From positions 203,841 to 267,840 of the forward strand of contig JAQBOA010000053.1 in the NCBI GenBank assembly GCA_028288305.1: DNA of 64,000 nucleotides. Direction: 5' to 3'. Each line of letters opens with the position of its first letter. Position 1 is the stretch's first letter. The stretch is from Mucilaginibacter sp. GTDB taxonomy: Bacteria; Bacteroidota; Bacteroidia; Sphingobacteriales; Sphingobacteriaceae. Below the pieces are notes generated by a model that saw only the letters and a program-made list of their open reading frames with translations, had not been told where the DNA came from and ran no database searches. Of the stretch, positions 44,577-52,720 are shown in pieces. The translations under genes and the position numbers were made by a program.

Positions 44577-45203
44577 ATGAATAGAAGAGACGCCATAAGT
44601 AGAGTAGCTTTATTAATGGGCGGTGCTGTTATAGGTGCCGATTTTTTTATTTTGGGATGTAAGTCCTCAACTTCCCAGGTAAATGATTTGTTTGATGCAG
44701 AGCATGTAGCCTTTTTAAATGAAGTAGCAGATACTATCCTGCCGACAACTACTTCACCAGGTGCAAAAGCCGCGAATGTAGGGCAATTTATGGCTGTGAT
44801 GGTTAGGGATTGTTACGCACCAGCAGATCAAAAAACATTTTTGGAAGGCGTAAAAAAAATGGACGATGCGAGTAAGAAACAATTCAGCAATAAGTTTATG
44901 AATCTTTCTTCAAAACAGCGTACCGATTTGCTTATTGGTCTTGATAAAGAGCAAAGGGATTTTACTTCTAAAAGAAATAAAGATTTGGAAACTGACATGC
45001 TAAAGCATAAAGGTGATACAAAATATGCAGAACCTGATATGCCTAACCATTATTTTAGGATGATGAAAGAGTTAACTTTACTAGGTTACTTTACCTCGGA
45101 AGTTGGTGCTACAAAAGCCTTGCGTTATATAGAAACACCCGGACATTATGATGGATGTATGCCTTATAAAAAAGGTGACAAAGCATGGGCGCTGGACGAC
45201 TAG
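44577..45203 (+). CDS. Gluconate 2-dehydrogenase subunit 3-like protein (copy C)
   Basis: A 208-residue tandem paralogue of copy B with the same Tat/lipobox leader (MNRRDAISRVALLMGGAVIG, then ILGC) and nearly the same core (FLNEVADTILPTTTSPGAKA, YFRMMKELTLLGYFTSEVGA). Differences cluster in the middle (residues 75-130) and the last residues. The strong similarity points to a recent duplication. With two GMC dehydrogenases and three subunit-3 proteins, copy C may serve a dehydrogenase encoded elsewhere or the lost third GMC gene whose tail remains at 42175-42216. Confidence 0.88.
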   Translation: MNRRDAISRVALLMGGAVIGADFFILGCKSSTSQVNDLFDAEHVAFLNEVADTILPTTTSPGAKAANVGQFMAVMVRDCYAPADQKTFLEGVKKMDDASKKQFSNKFMNLSSKQRTDLLIGLDKEQRDFTSKRNKDLETDMLKHKGDTKYAEPDMPNHYFRMMKELTLLGYFTSEVGATKALRYIETPGHYDGCMPYKKGDKAWALDD

Positions 45204-45358
45204 ACTAATTGTTGAGTTAATGAATTATTGAATTATTGATTTTTTTTAGATTATTAATAATTAAGTACGCAAATTCAATAATTCATTAAATCATTAAATC
45301 ATTAACTCAAAACTAAATATTCAATAATTCACTAAATCAATAATTCAATAATTAACAT
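45204..45358. repeat. AATTCAATAATTCACTAATT repeat spacer
   Basis: Same family as the two preceding spacers: tgaattattgaattattgat on the left and aattcactaaatcaataatt just before the ATG on the right. Confidence 0.65.
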
Positions 45359-46528
45359 ATGAGTCATAGAAAACTCCGCATGGGTATGATAGGCGGGGGA
45401 AAAGATGCTTTTATAGGAGCTATTCACAGGATTGCAGCCAATATGGATGGCCAGATAGAATTGGTTTGCGGTGCTTTAAGCATTCACCATGATACCGCAA
45501 TTGAAAGCGGACACATACTTTTTTTACCTGACGATAGGATATATACCAATTACGAAGACATGATTAAGGCGGAAAGTAAACTTCCGGCTGATAAACGCAT
45601 GGACTTTGTAACTATCGTTACACCCAATTTCGCACATTTTGGACCGGCCATGCTTGCTTTAGAAAATGGTTTTAACGTGGTGATAGAAAAGCCAATAACT
45701 TTTACTTTGGATGAAGCCAAACAGCTTAAAAAGAAATTAGATGAAACAGGCTTGATGTTATTATTAACTCATACCTATTCTGGCTACCCAATGGTTAAAG
45801 AAGCAAGGCAACTTGCTAAAAATGGAGCTTTAGGTAAGATCAGAAAAATTTACGTGGAATACAGCCAGGGATGGTTAAGTAAGCTATCAGAAAGAGAAGG
45901 TAATGCCCAGGCTGCCTGGCGTACAGATCCGTCAAAGTCTGGCAAAAGCGGTTGTATGGGCGATATAGGTACACATGCGGCACACTTGGCTGAATACATT
46001 TCGGGCAAGAAGATCACACAATTATGTGCATCACTAAATACCGTTGTTGATGGGAGGATGCTGGATGATGATGGTGCGATTTTATTGCGCTTTGAAGATA
46101 AAGTGACCGGCGTACTTACTGCGTCTCAGGTTGCTGCAGGGGAGGAGAACGCATTAAAAATTCGTGTTTATGGTGAAAATGGGGGGCTTGAGTGGGCACA
46201 GCAGGAACCTAATACGCTTACTTTAAAATGGCTGGATAAACCGGCACAAACCTTAAGAGCAGGTTCTAATTACGGTGACAGGGAATCAATATATGCTACC
46301 CATAATACCCGTACACCGGGAGGACATCCGGAAGGATACCTGGAAGCTTTTGGTAACTTGTACCGCAATTTTGCTTTAACATTAAGTGCAAAAATAAATA
46401 AAGAAACACCTAAAGCAGAATGGCTTGATTTTCCAGGCATCGAAGATGGGATAAGAGGCATGGCATTTATTGAAAATGTCGTAAATTCAAACCATAGCAA
46501 TGAAAAATGGACAGATTATGTAATTTAG
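45359..46528 (+). CDS. Gfo/Idh/MocA-family oxidoreductase, cytoplasmic
   Basis: A 389-residue NAD(P)-dependent oxidoreductase without a leader, unlike the copy at 42235-43656. Motifs: KLRMGMIGGGKDAFIGAIHR for dinucleotide binding, VTPNFAHFGPAMLALE, and the catalytic EKPITF with the conserved lysine. The substrate domain contains HTYSGYPMVKEARQL and GDIGTHAAHLAEYI. It probably acts in the cytoplasm on a sugar or keto-sugar imported by the transporters encoded downstream, for example reducing a 3-keto-sugar. The TIM-barrel isomerase gene follows after 71 bases. Confidence 0.93.
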   Translation: MSHRKLRMGMIGGGKDAFIGAIHRIAANMDGQIELVCGALSIHHDTAIESGHILFLPDDRIYTNYEDMIKAESKLPADKRMDFVTIVTPNFAHFGPAMLALENGFNVVIEKPITFTLDEAKQLKKKLDETGLMLLLTHTYSGYPMVKEARQLAKNGALGKIRKIYVEYSQGWLSKLSEREGNAQAAWRTDPSKSGKSGCMGDIGTHAAHLAEYISGKKITQLCASLNTVVDGRMLDDDGAILLRFEDKVTGVLTASQVAAGEENALKIRVYGENGGLEWAQQEPNTLTLKWLDKPAQTLRAGSNYGDRESIYATHNTRTPGGHPEGYLEAFGNLYRNFALTLSAKINKETPKAEWLDFPGIEDGIRGMAFIENVVNSNHSNEKWTDYVI

Positions 46529-46602
46529 AAGATGTGCAGATGAGTAAATGTGCAAATGTGCAGATTTAAGAATGACTAATGACCAATGACTAACGACCAA
46601 TG
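46529..46602. repeat. ATGACCAATGACTAA-type repeat running into a start codon
   Basis: Units gatgtgcaga and atgtgcaaatgtgcagat are followed by aatgactaatgaccaatgac and cgaccaatgac. The last ATG of the repeat is the start codon of the next gene (46600). The complement of the same unit follows citrate synthase at 2075-2109. Confidence 0.55.
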
Positions 46603-47652
46603 ACTACAATTAAAGGACCAGCAATATTTATAGCACAATTTATAGGCGACCAGGCACCATTTAATAGTTTGGAAGCTATTTGCAACTGGGCAAAGAATTT
46701 AGGATACAAAGGGGTACAGCTTCCAACCCTCGATGCACGTTTTATTGATCTGCAAAAAGCGGCTGAAAGTAAAACCTACGCAGATGAATTAAAGGGACGT
46801 GTTAATGCCTGTGGTTTGGAAATAACAGAACTTTCCACCCACTTGCAAGGCCAATTAGTTGCGGTGAATCCTGTTTATGATCAGCTTTTTGACGGCTTCA
46901 CTCCTGAAGCTTATCGGAACAACCCAAAAGCACGACAGGAATGGGCCGTTCAACAAGTAAAATATGCAGCAAAGGCGTCACAAAATTTAGGATTGAATGC
47001 CTCCGTTACCTTTAGCGGTGCGTTGCTTTGGCCTATGGTTTACCCATGGCCACAAAGGCCTGCAGGTATTGTGGAAACGGCTTTTACTGAACTTGCTAAA
47101 CGCTGGGAACCAATTTTAAATATTTACGAAGAATGCGGTATTGATCTGTGCTACGAAATACACCCCGGTGAAGACCTGCATGATGGCATTACCTACGAAA
47201 TGTTTTTGGATAAAGTGAAGCAGCATCCTCGCGCAAGTTTACTTTATGATCCATCTCATTTTGTTTTGCAATGTTTAAATTATTTGGAATATATTGATAA
47301 TTACCACGAACGTATTAAAATGTTCCATGTTAAAGATGCCGAATTTAACCCCACAGGAAAGCAAGGAGTTTATGGCGGCTATCAGAACTGGATTGACCGC
47401 GCAGGTCGTTTCCGTTCATTAGGTGACGGGCAGGTTGATTTTAAAGGTATTTTTAGCAAGCTCACTCAATATGATTATAAAGGATGGGCAGTATTGGAAT
47501 GGGAATGTGCGCTTAAACATCCTGAAGATGGCGCCCGTGAAGGTGCTGAATTTATTAAAAACCATATAATACGAGTTACAGATAAAGCATTTGATGATTT
47601 TGCTGCATCAGGATCTGATGACGCATTTAACAGGAAGACACTTGGTATTTGA
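46600..47652 (+). CDS. Sugar phosphate isomerase/epimerase (TIM barrel), cytoplasmic
   Basis: A 350-residue AP_endonuc_2 family protein without a leader. Metal-site motifs: LCYEIHPGEDLHD with Glu and His ligands, SLLYDPSHFVLQ with Asp and His, MFHVKDAEFNP and WAVLEWECALKHPEDGA. This longer subtype commonly sits next to Gfo/Idh/MocA oxidoreductases in Bacteroidota sugar clusters, as here. It probably isomerises or epimerises a keto-sugar or inositol-derived compound; the substrate cannot be deduced. The chosen ATG is within a dispersed repeat, so the first few residues (MTTIKGP) may be repeat-derived; there is no better in-frame start nearby. Confidence 0.9.
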   Translation: MTTIKGPAIFIAQFIGDQAPFNSLEAICNWAKNLGYKGVQLPTLDARFIDLQKAAESKTYADELKGRVNACGLEITELSTHLQGQLVAVNPVYDQLFDGFTPEAYRNNPKARQEWAVQQVKYAAKASQNLGLNASVTFSGALLWPMVYPWPQRPAGIVETAFTELAKRWEPILNIYEECGIDLCYEIHPGEDLHDGITYEMFLDKVKQHPRASLLYDPSHFVLQCLNYLEYIDNYHERIKMFHVKDAEFNPTGKQGVYGGYQNWIDRAGRFRSLGDGQVDFKGIFSKLTQYDYKGWAVLEWECALKHPEDGAREGAEFIKNHIIRVTDKAFDDFAASGSDDAFNRKTLGI

Positions 47653-47713
47653 TAGAAATATCCACATATTTATACGCCAATTATTAAACTAACTATAACC
47701 TAAAATTATTAAA

Positions 47714-48925
47714 ATGCAATCTATTAACCGTACTCAACTTTTTAGGGCAAGTTGCTTGTCCCTATTAGTAACATCACTATCGTTTGGAATTCGTGCTGGG
47801 ATCATTAACAAACTGGGTATTGAGTTTCAACTTGATAAAACGCAGCTTGCATCAATTGTAGCTACTGCTTTTTATGGATTTCCAATAGCAGTTGTTATAG
47901 GAGGTTTTATTGTTGATATTATAGGTATGAAAAGGTTGCTGGTAATGGCATTTATATTTCATCTTGCTGGTATTCTGCTTACTATTTTTGCAACAGGTTT
48001 TTGGACACTTTACGTATCTACCCTACTAATAGGATTGGCAAACGGTACAGTTGAAGCAGCATGTAACCCATTGGTAACAGCCTTATATCCAGAAAGTAAA
48101 ACTACAAAACTTAACCATTTTCACTTATGGTTCCCAGGTGGGATAGTAATAGGAACCTTAATTGTGCTTTTATTAAATCAAATCGGTTTAGGATGGCAGA
48201 TACAGGTTGGAATAATGCTTTTACCAACGCTCATTTATGGCTATCTGTTTTCACGTCTTGATTTCCCTGTTACCGAACGTGTTGCTTCAGGGGTGTCAAC
48301 TTCAGGTATGTATAAGGCTCTTTTGAACCCGTTATTCATATTTATGTTCATCTGCATGATTGGAACTGCAATAACCGAATTATTTACAGGTCAGTGGATA
48401 GATGTATTATTAAAAAATGTAACACAAAATGCAATCCTGATATTAACTTTAGATACAGGTGTAATGGTAATAGGCCGTGCATTTGCAAAACCTGTTTTAA
48501 AACGTGTTTCTCCACAGGTTTTATTATTGATATCTACTATTCTGGCTGCAACAGGCATTTACTTGCTAAGCACATTAACCGGTAATTCTGTATTTTTTGC
48601 GGCTATAATTTTCGGAATGGGCGTTTGTTATTTCTGGCCTACGATGCTTGGTTTTGTTAACGAAAACTTACCTAATACAGGCGCGATTGGTTTAAACCTG
48701 ATGGGTGGGGTTGGCATGTTTGCGGTATCTATTTATACTATTTTTATGGGCAGATACTATGATAACATTGTTAAAGAAGCGGGTGGCAGCAATGCCTTTG
48801 CAGGTCAAAAAGTTTTGCAAACTACATTGGTTATACCTATAGTGTTGATCGTTGCTTTTGCAGGCTTGGTTATTTATATGCGTTCAAGAAATAAAACTGC
48901 TCCATTAAAAACTGCTGCTGTTTAA
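47714..48925 (+). CDS. MFS transporter, sugar type
   Basis: A 403-residue inner-membrane protein with 12 predicted helices. The A-like motif between helices 2 and 3 (GGFIVDIIGMKRLLVM) and NGTVEAACNPLVTALYPE resemble the FucP/GluP-like branch of MFS sugar porters. LTGNSVFFAAIIFGMGVCYF and the cytoplasmic basic tail (YMRSRNKTAPLK) mark the C-terminal half. Located between a TIM-barrel isomerase and the cytochrome gene, 61 and 52 bases away, it most likely imports the oxidised sugar or its breakdown product by proton symport. Confidence 0.88.
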   Translation: MQSINRTQLFRASCLSLLVTSLSFGIRAGIINKLGIEFQLDKTQLASIVATAFYGFPIAVVIGGFIVDIIGMKRLLVMAFIFHLAGILLTIFATGFWTLYVSTLLIGLANGTVEAACNPLVTALYPESKTTKLNHFHLWFPGGIVIGTLIVLLLNQIGLGWQIQVGIMLLPTLIYGYLFSRLDFPVTERVASGVSTSGMYKALLNPLFIFMFICMIGTAITELFTGQWIDVLLKNVTQNAILILTLDTGVMVIGRAFAKPVLKRVSPQVLLLISTILAATGIYLLSTLTGNSVFFAAIIFGMGVCYFWPTMLGFVNENLPNTGAIGLNLMGGVGMFAVSIYTIFMGRYYDNIVKEAGGSNAFAGQKVLQTTLVIPIVLIVAFAGLVIYMRSRNKTAPLKTAAV

Positions 48926-48977
48926 TTGTAAAACATTAATTGTAATTTTAACTTCTATATATCAATAATTTTATCTC

Positions 48978-49409
48978 ATGAAGAAAGTTTTTATAATCTT
49001 AAGTATATGCTCGGTTATTACGGCATGCGGCGGTAACTCTAAAACCGGAAGCGCTGATAGCGCTGCAGCGGCTAATCAAACCGCTAAACAACAGGAATCA
49101 AGTGCTGATACCAATGCCAATAAAATAGGAACTGAAAGTTCTGGGGCATCTACAGATCCAGGAGCAAAGCTAATAGCAGCAAGCGATTGTAATACCTGCC
49201 ATAAAGTAGATGTAAAAGTAATTGGCCCTGCGTTTAAAGATGTGGCTGCTAAATATCCGGCTACCGAGGCAAACATTGATACTTTAGCAAATAAAGTGAT
49301 CAAGGGTGGTAAAGGTCATTGGGGCGATATTCCTATGGCTGCTCACCCTGCTCTTTCCCAGGACGATGCAAAACAGATGGTTAAATTTGTCTTATCTCTA
49401 AAAAAATAA
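48978..49409 (+). CDS. Lipoprotein c-type cytochrome
   Basis: A 143-residue monohaem cytochrome. Signal peptide with lipobox ends at C17 (VITACGG), anchoring it to a membrane. A low-complexity Ala/Ser/Gln linker (residues 20-60) precedes a class I cytochrome domain: haem-binding CNTCH at residues 71-75 and the likely axial methionine M120 in WGDIPMAAHP. This is the probable electron acceptor of the GMC dehydrogenases in this block, passing electrons towards a terminal oxidase. The linker would let the haem domain reach its partners. Gene order (MFS, cytochrome, permease) and short gaps support one transcript. Confidence 0.92.
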   Translation: MKKVFIILSICSVITACGGNSKTGSADSAAAANQTAKQQESSADTNANKIGTESSGASTDPGAKLIAASDCNTCHKVDVKVIGPAFKDVAAKYPATEANIDTLANKVIKGGKGHWGDIPMAAHPALSQDDAKQMVKFVLSLKK

Positions 49410-49443
49410 GCTTAAAAATAATTTAGCCACGTAAATATATATC

Positions 49444-50694
49444 ATGACCTCAACAATCAGAGTCAAACTATCTACAATGATGTTCCTGGAGTTTTTTATC
49501 TGGGGTGCATGGTTTGTAACGATGGGAACCTATCTCACTAAGACACTAAGCGCTACAGGAACACAAAACGCAGGCGCCTATGCAACACAGGCTTTAGGTG
49601 CAATTTTAGCCCCTTTTATTATTGGATTAATTGCCGACCGCTATTTTTCCGCTCAAAAAATACTGGGAGTTTTACATTTAATTGGTGCAGCATTATTATG
49701 GTACGAAACCACGGTACCTACCTTTGACGCCTTTTACCCTGGCATCTTAGCTTATATGATTATTTATATGCCAACACTTGCTTTGGTAAATTCAATATCA
49801 TTCAGGCAAATGCAGAATCCAAGCAAAGAGTTTCCATGGGTAAGAGTTTTTGGAACCGGCGGTTGGATAGTAGCAGGAATTATAATAGGATATTTAGGCT
49901 GGGAGCAAACGGGAACGCTGGTGTTAACATTCAAAATGGCTTCAATTGCATCATTAATATTAGGTGTATTAAGCTTTACCTTACCTAATACTCCTCCGAT
50001 TAAAAAAGGACAAAAAACTTCATTGGGCGATATAATAGGTTTAGACTCAATCGGATTGTTAAAGAACAGGTCGTACCTCGTATTTTTCCTGGCTTCGGTA
50101 GCAATCTGCATCCCACTTGCTTTTTACTACAATTTCACTAATCCATTTTTAAATGAAGTTGGCGTTAAACGTGCAGCAGGCATACAAACTTTAGGTCAGG
50201 TCTCCGAATTCGCATTTATGGTGGCAATGCCATTCTTTTTTGTTAGGCTTGGGGTTAAAAAGATGCTGGCTATGGGTATGCTGGCTTGGGGCTTACGTTA
50301 TGTGTTTTTTGCTTATGGTGATGCAGGCAATAACTACTGGATGCTAATTGCAGGTATTGTGATACATGGTGTTTGTTATGATTTCTTCTTTGTTACCGGG
50401 CAAATTTATACTGATAATTTGGCAGGGGATCGTTTCAAAAGTGCGGCCCAGGGTTTTATTACACTGGCAACTTATGGTGTTGGGATGCTAATAGGCTTTT
50501 ATTTATCGGGCCCGATCGTTGACCATTGGCAAACTTCGCCAACCACACATAACTGGCAAACCATTTGGTTAATTCCGGGAGGAATTGCAGCAGCAGTTTT
50601 ATTATTATTCCTTTTATTTTTCAGGGACAAAAATCAAATTGAAACTAAACCGGGTTTGGATATAGAAGAACCTGATGCGCAGGTACAAATATAA
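49444..50694 (+). CDS. Nucleoside:H+ symporter family (NupG-like) MFS permease
   Basis: A 416-residue, 12-helix membrane protein of the nucleoside/H+ symporter subfamily. The N-terminus (STMMFLEFFIWGAWFVTMGT) and WVRVFGTGGWIVAGIIIGYL are the family signatures, and GVCYDFFFVTGQIYTDNLAG matches helix 9 to 10. In Bacteroidota sugar clusters this subfamily is often found without any nucleoside genes, so transport of a sugar or keto-sugar is at least as likely as nucleosides. The gap to the next gene is 11 bases, indicating tight co-transcription. Confidence 0.88.
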   Translation: MTSTIRVKLSTMMFLEFFIWGAWFVTMGTYLTKTLSATGTQNAGAYATQALGAILAPFIIGLIADRYFSAQKILGVLHLIGAALLWYETTVPTFDAFYPGILAYMIIYMPTLALVNSISFRQMQNPSKEFPWVRVFGTGGWIVAGIIIGYLGWEQTGTLVLTFKMASIASLILGVLSFTLPNTPPIKKGQKTSLGDIIGLDSIGLLKNRSYLVFFLASVAICIPLAFYYNFTNPFLNEVGVKRAAGIQTLGQVSEFAFMVAMPFFFVRLGVKKMLAMGMLAWGLRYVFFAYGDAGNNYWMLIAGIVIHGVCYDFFFVTGQIYTDNLAGDRFKSAAQGFITLATYGVGMLIGFYLSGPIVDHWQTSPTTHNWQTIWLIPGGIAAAVLLLFLLFFRDKNQIETKPGLDIEEPDAQVQI

Positions 50695-50705
50695 TATTAG
50701 TATTT

Positions 50706-51596
50706 ATGGCGATTAAGCAAAACCGAAGATCAGCAATCAGGAATATCGTTGCCGGAACAGCAGCAATAACTGCAGCAGGTATGTTAGCATCATTTAAAAA
50801 AGAAGAGATAAAGGAAAAGCTCTCTGAAAAGTTAAAGGGCAATATCAATCATTCTGTTTCTCCCTGGTGTTATCATGAATTAACACTCGATCAGCTTTGT
50901 ATAACTGCCAAAGAGATTGGTATTACAGGTGTAGACCTTTGCGGGCCGAAAGATTGGCCCACACTTCAAAAACATGGAATGTATTCTCCCATGTGTAATG
51001 GCGCTGAGATAAATCTTACCGATGCTTTTGGTGATACACAGTTTCATGATACGTTGGTAAAGAACTACACCGAGATGATCCCGCTGGTTGCTAAGAATGG
51101 CTATACCAACCTGATCTGTTTTAGCGGCAGCCGTAGGGGAAAAGATGATGAAACCGGTTGGAAGAACTGTGTGGAAGGTTTAAAGAGACTGATTCCGCTT
51201 GCTGAAAAACATAAGGTAGTGCTTTGTATGGAGTTACTTAACAGTAAGATAGATCATAAAGATTACCAGTGTGACCGCGTTGAATGGGGTGTTGAGCTGG
51301 CAAAGCGGCTTAATTCCGAAAATTTTAAGCTGTTATTTGATATTTACCATATGCAGATAATGGAAGGTGATATTATCAGGAATATAACTGACTATCATCA
51401 ATATATAGCCCATTATCATACCGGTGGTATACCAGGCAGGCATGAAATTGATGATACACAGGAGTTATATTACCCGGCAGTGATGAAGGCAATAGTGGCG
51501 ACAGGATTTAAAGGGTACGTAGGGCAGGAATTTGTCCCCAAACAGCCTGATAAGATTGCGTCTTTAAAAAAGGCGATTCTTATTTGCGACGTTTAG
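50706..51596 (+). CDS. Hydroxypyruvate-isomerase-like TIM-barrel protein
   Basis: A 296-residue protein of the AP_endonuc_2 superfamily. A leader-like N-terminus (KQNRRSAIRNIVAGTAAITA) with twin arginine suggests Tat export, although its hydrophobic region is weak. Metal-site motifs: VVLCMELLNSKIDHKDYQCD with Glu, FKLLFDIYHMQIMEGDI with Asp and His, HYHTGGIPGRHEID with His, and GYVGQEFVPK with Glu. The pattern is that of hydroxypyruvate isomerase (Hyi) relatives, but many such proteins act on other keto-sugars. Here it is part of a block with three further barrels of the same superfamily. Confidence 0.88.
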   Translation: MAIKQNRRSAIRNIVAGTAAITAAGMLASFKKEEIKEKLSEKLKGNINHSVSPWCYHELTLDQLCITAKEIGITGVDLCGPKDWPTLQKHGMYSPMCNGAEINLTDAFGDTQFHDTLVKNYTEMIPLVAKNGYTNLICFSGSRRGKDDETGWKNCVEGLKRLIPLAEKHKVVLCMELLNSKIDHKDYQCDRVEWGVELAKRLNSENFKLLFDIYHMQIMEGDIIRNITDYHQYIAHYHTGGIPGRHEIDDTQELYYPAVMKAIVATGFKGYVGQEFVPKQPDKIASLKKAILICDV

Positions 51597-51599
51597 ATG

Positions 51600-51693
51600 A
51601 GTATCAAGTACTTAGTATCAAGTATCAAGTAGAGAATATATAAAGTATCTTAACCATTGTTTTAAATTGTCTTGATACTAAGTACTTGATACT
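51600..51693. repeat. 23-bp perfect inverted repeat, AGTATCAAGTACTTAG type
   Basis: Arms at 51600-51622 and 51671-51693 are exact complements (agtatcaagtacttagtatc on the left). A partial third copy follows the left arm. It fills the spacer between two TIM-barrel genes. Confidence 0.8.
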
Positions 51694-51724
51694 GAAAAAG
51701 AAACCAAATTAAATAAACTAACCA

Positions 51725-52600
51725 ATGACAACAAGAAGAGGATTTTTAACACAGGCGGGATTAATTTCCGCTGGTTTAATGATAGCACCTAACCTGCTTT
51801 CTGCTAAAACAAGTAAAATTGTAGGGTTACAATTATATAGCTTGCGCGATCAATTACCTAAGGATGTAAAAGGGAATATTGCTAAGGTTGCCGCCGCTGG
51901 ATATAAAGAGGTTGAGACGTTTGGTTATTCCAAACAAAAGGGATTTTGGGGTCTTGATGCAAAAGCTTTCAACAATTTATTAAAAGATAATGGCCTTTCA
52001 AACCCAAGCGGGCATTATGACTTAAATCAGCTTTTTGTAGAGGGAAAAACAGACAATCTTGAAACATATATTGAAGCAGCAAATATTACCGGCTCACAGT
52101 ACATTATAGTGCCTTCAATTAATGGCGAAGTTTTAAAAAGCGCTGATCAATTTAAGGGGGTTGCCGAAAAAATGAACAAGGCAGCAGAATTATGCAAAAA
52201 GTCCGGCTTGAAATTGGGTTATCATAACCATAACTTCGAATGGAGGCCCGTTGATGGCACCACTTTTTACGATGTGTTATTAAAAGAAACCGATCCGGCC
52301 CTGGTACACATGGAAATGGATATTTATTGGGTAGTAAGAGCAGGACAAGATCCGGTTAAAATTTTTAAACAGCATCCTGGCAGGTTTGCATTATGCCATT
52401 TAAAGGATATGGATAAAACCAATCATAACCTGAACACTGAAATTGGTAAAGGTACTATCGACTTTAAAAATATTTTAAAGTATGCGAAACTTGCCGGGTT
52501 AAAACATTTTATTGTTGAACAAGAAAATTATATAAATATTGATCCATATGTAAGTATAGCAGAAAGCGCTGCATATGTGAAAAATACTTTACATGTGTAA
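51725..52600 (+). CDS. Sugar phosphate isomerase/epimerase, Tat-exported
   Basis: A 291-residue TIM-barrel protein closely related to the one at 36768-37682. Leader TTRRGFLTQAGLISAGLMIA has the twin arginine and a hydrophobic core, so it is periplasmic. Conserved pieces: VGLQLYSLRDQLPKDVKGN, GYHNHNFEWRP with metal-binding histidines, HMEMDIYWVVRAGQDP, RFALCHLKDM, and VEQENYINIDPY. It probably shares substrate type with the DUF1080 protein encoded next (120 bases on), for example 3-keto-glycosides. Confidence 0.9.
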   Translation: MTTRRGFLTQAGLISAGLMIAPNLLSAKTSKIVGLQLYSLRDQLPKDVKGNIAKVAAAGYKEVETFGYSKQKGFWGLDAKAFNNLLKDNGLSNPSGHYDLNQLFVEGKTDNLETYIEAANITGSQYIIVPSINGEVLKSADQFKGVAEKMNKAAELCKKSGLKLGYHNHNFEWRPVDGTTFYDVLLKETDPALVHMEMDIYWVVRAGQDPVKIFKQHPGRFALCHLKDMDKTNHNLNTEIGKGTIDFKNILKYAKLAGLKHFIVEQENYINIDPYVSIAESAAYVKNTLHV

Positions 52601-52720
52601 TTGGTGAGTAGTTGAATGAGTTTATTAGGTTAATTGAGTGCCGAGTTACAACACTAAAATGACCAATGACTAATTACCAAGACAAATGAACCATGAACTA
52701 ATAAACCAATAAACTAATAT

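Noticed and set aside
43657..45358. Regular spacing of similar AT-rich repeats, considered as a CRISPR-like array
   Set aside because: Units are separated by whole genes, have no constant-length spacers and no cas genes are present.
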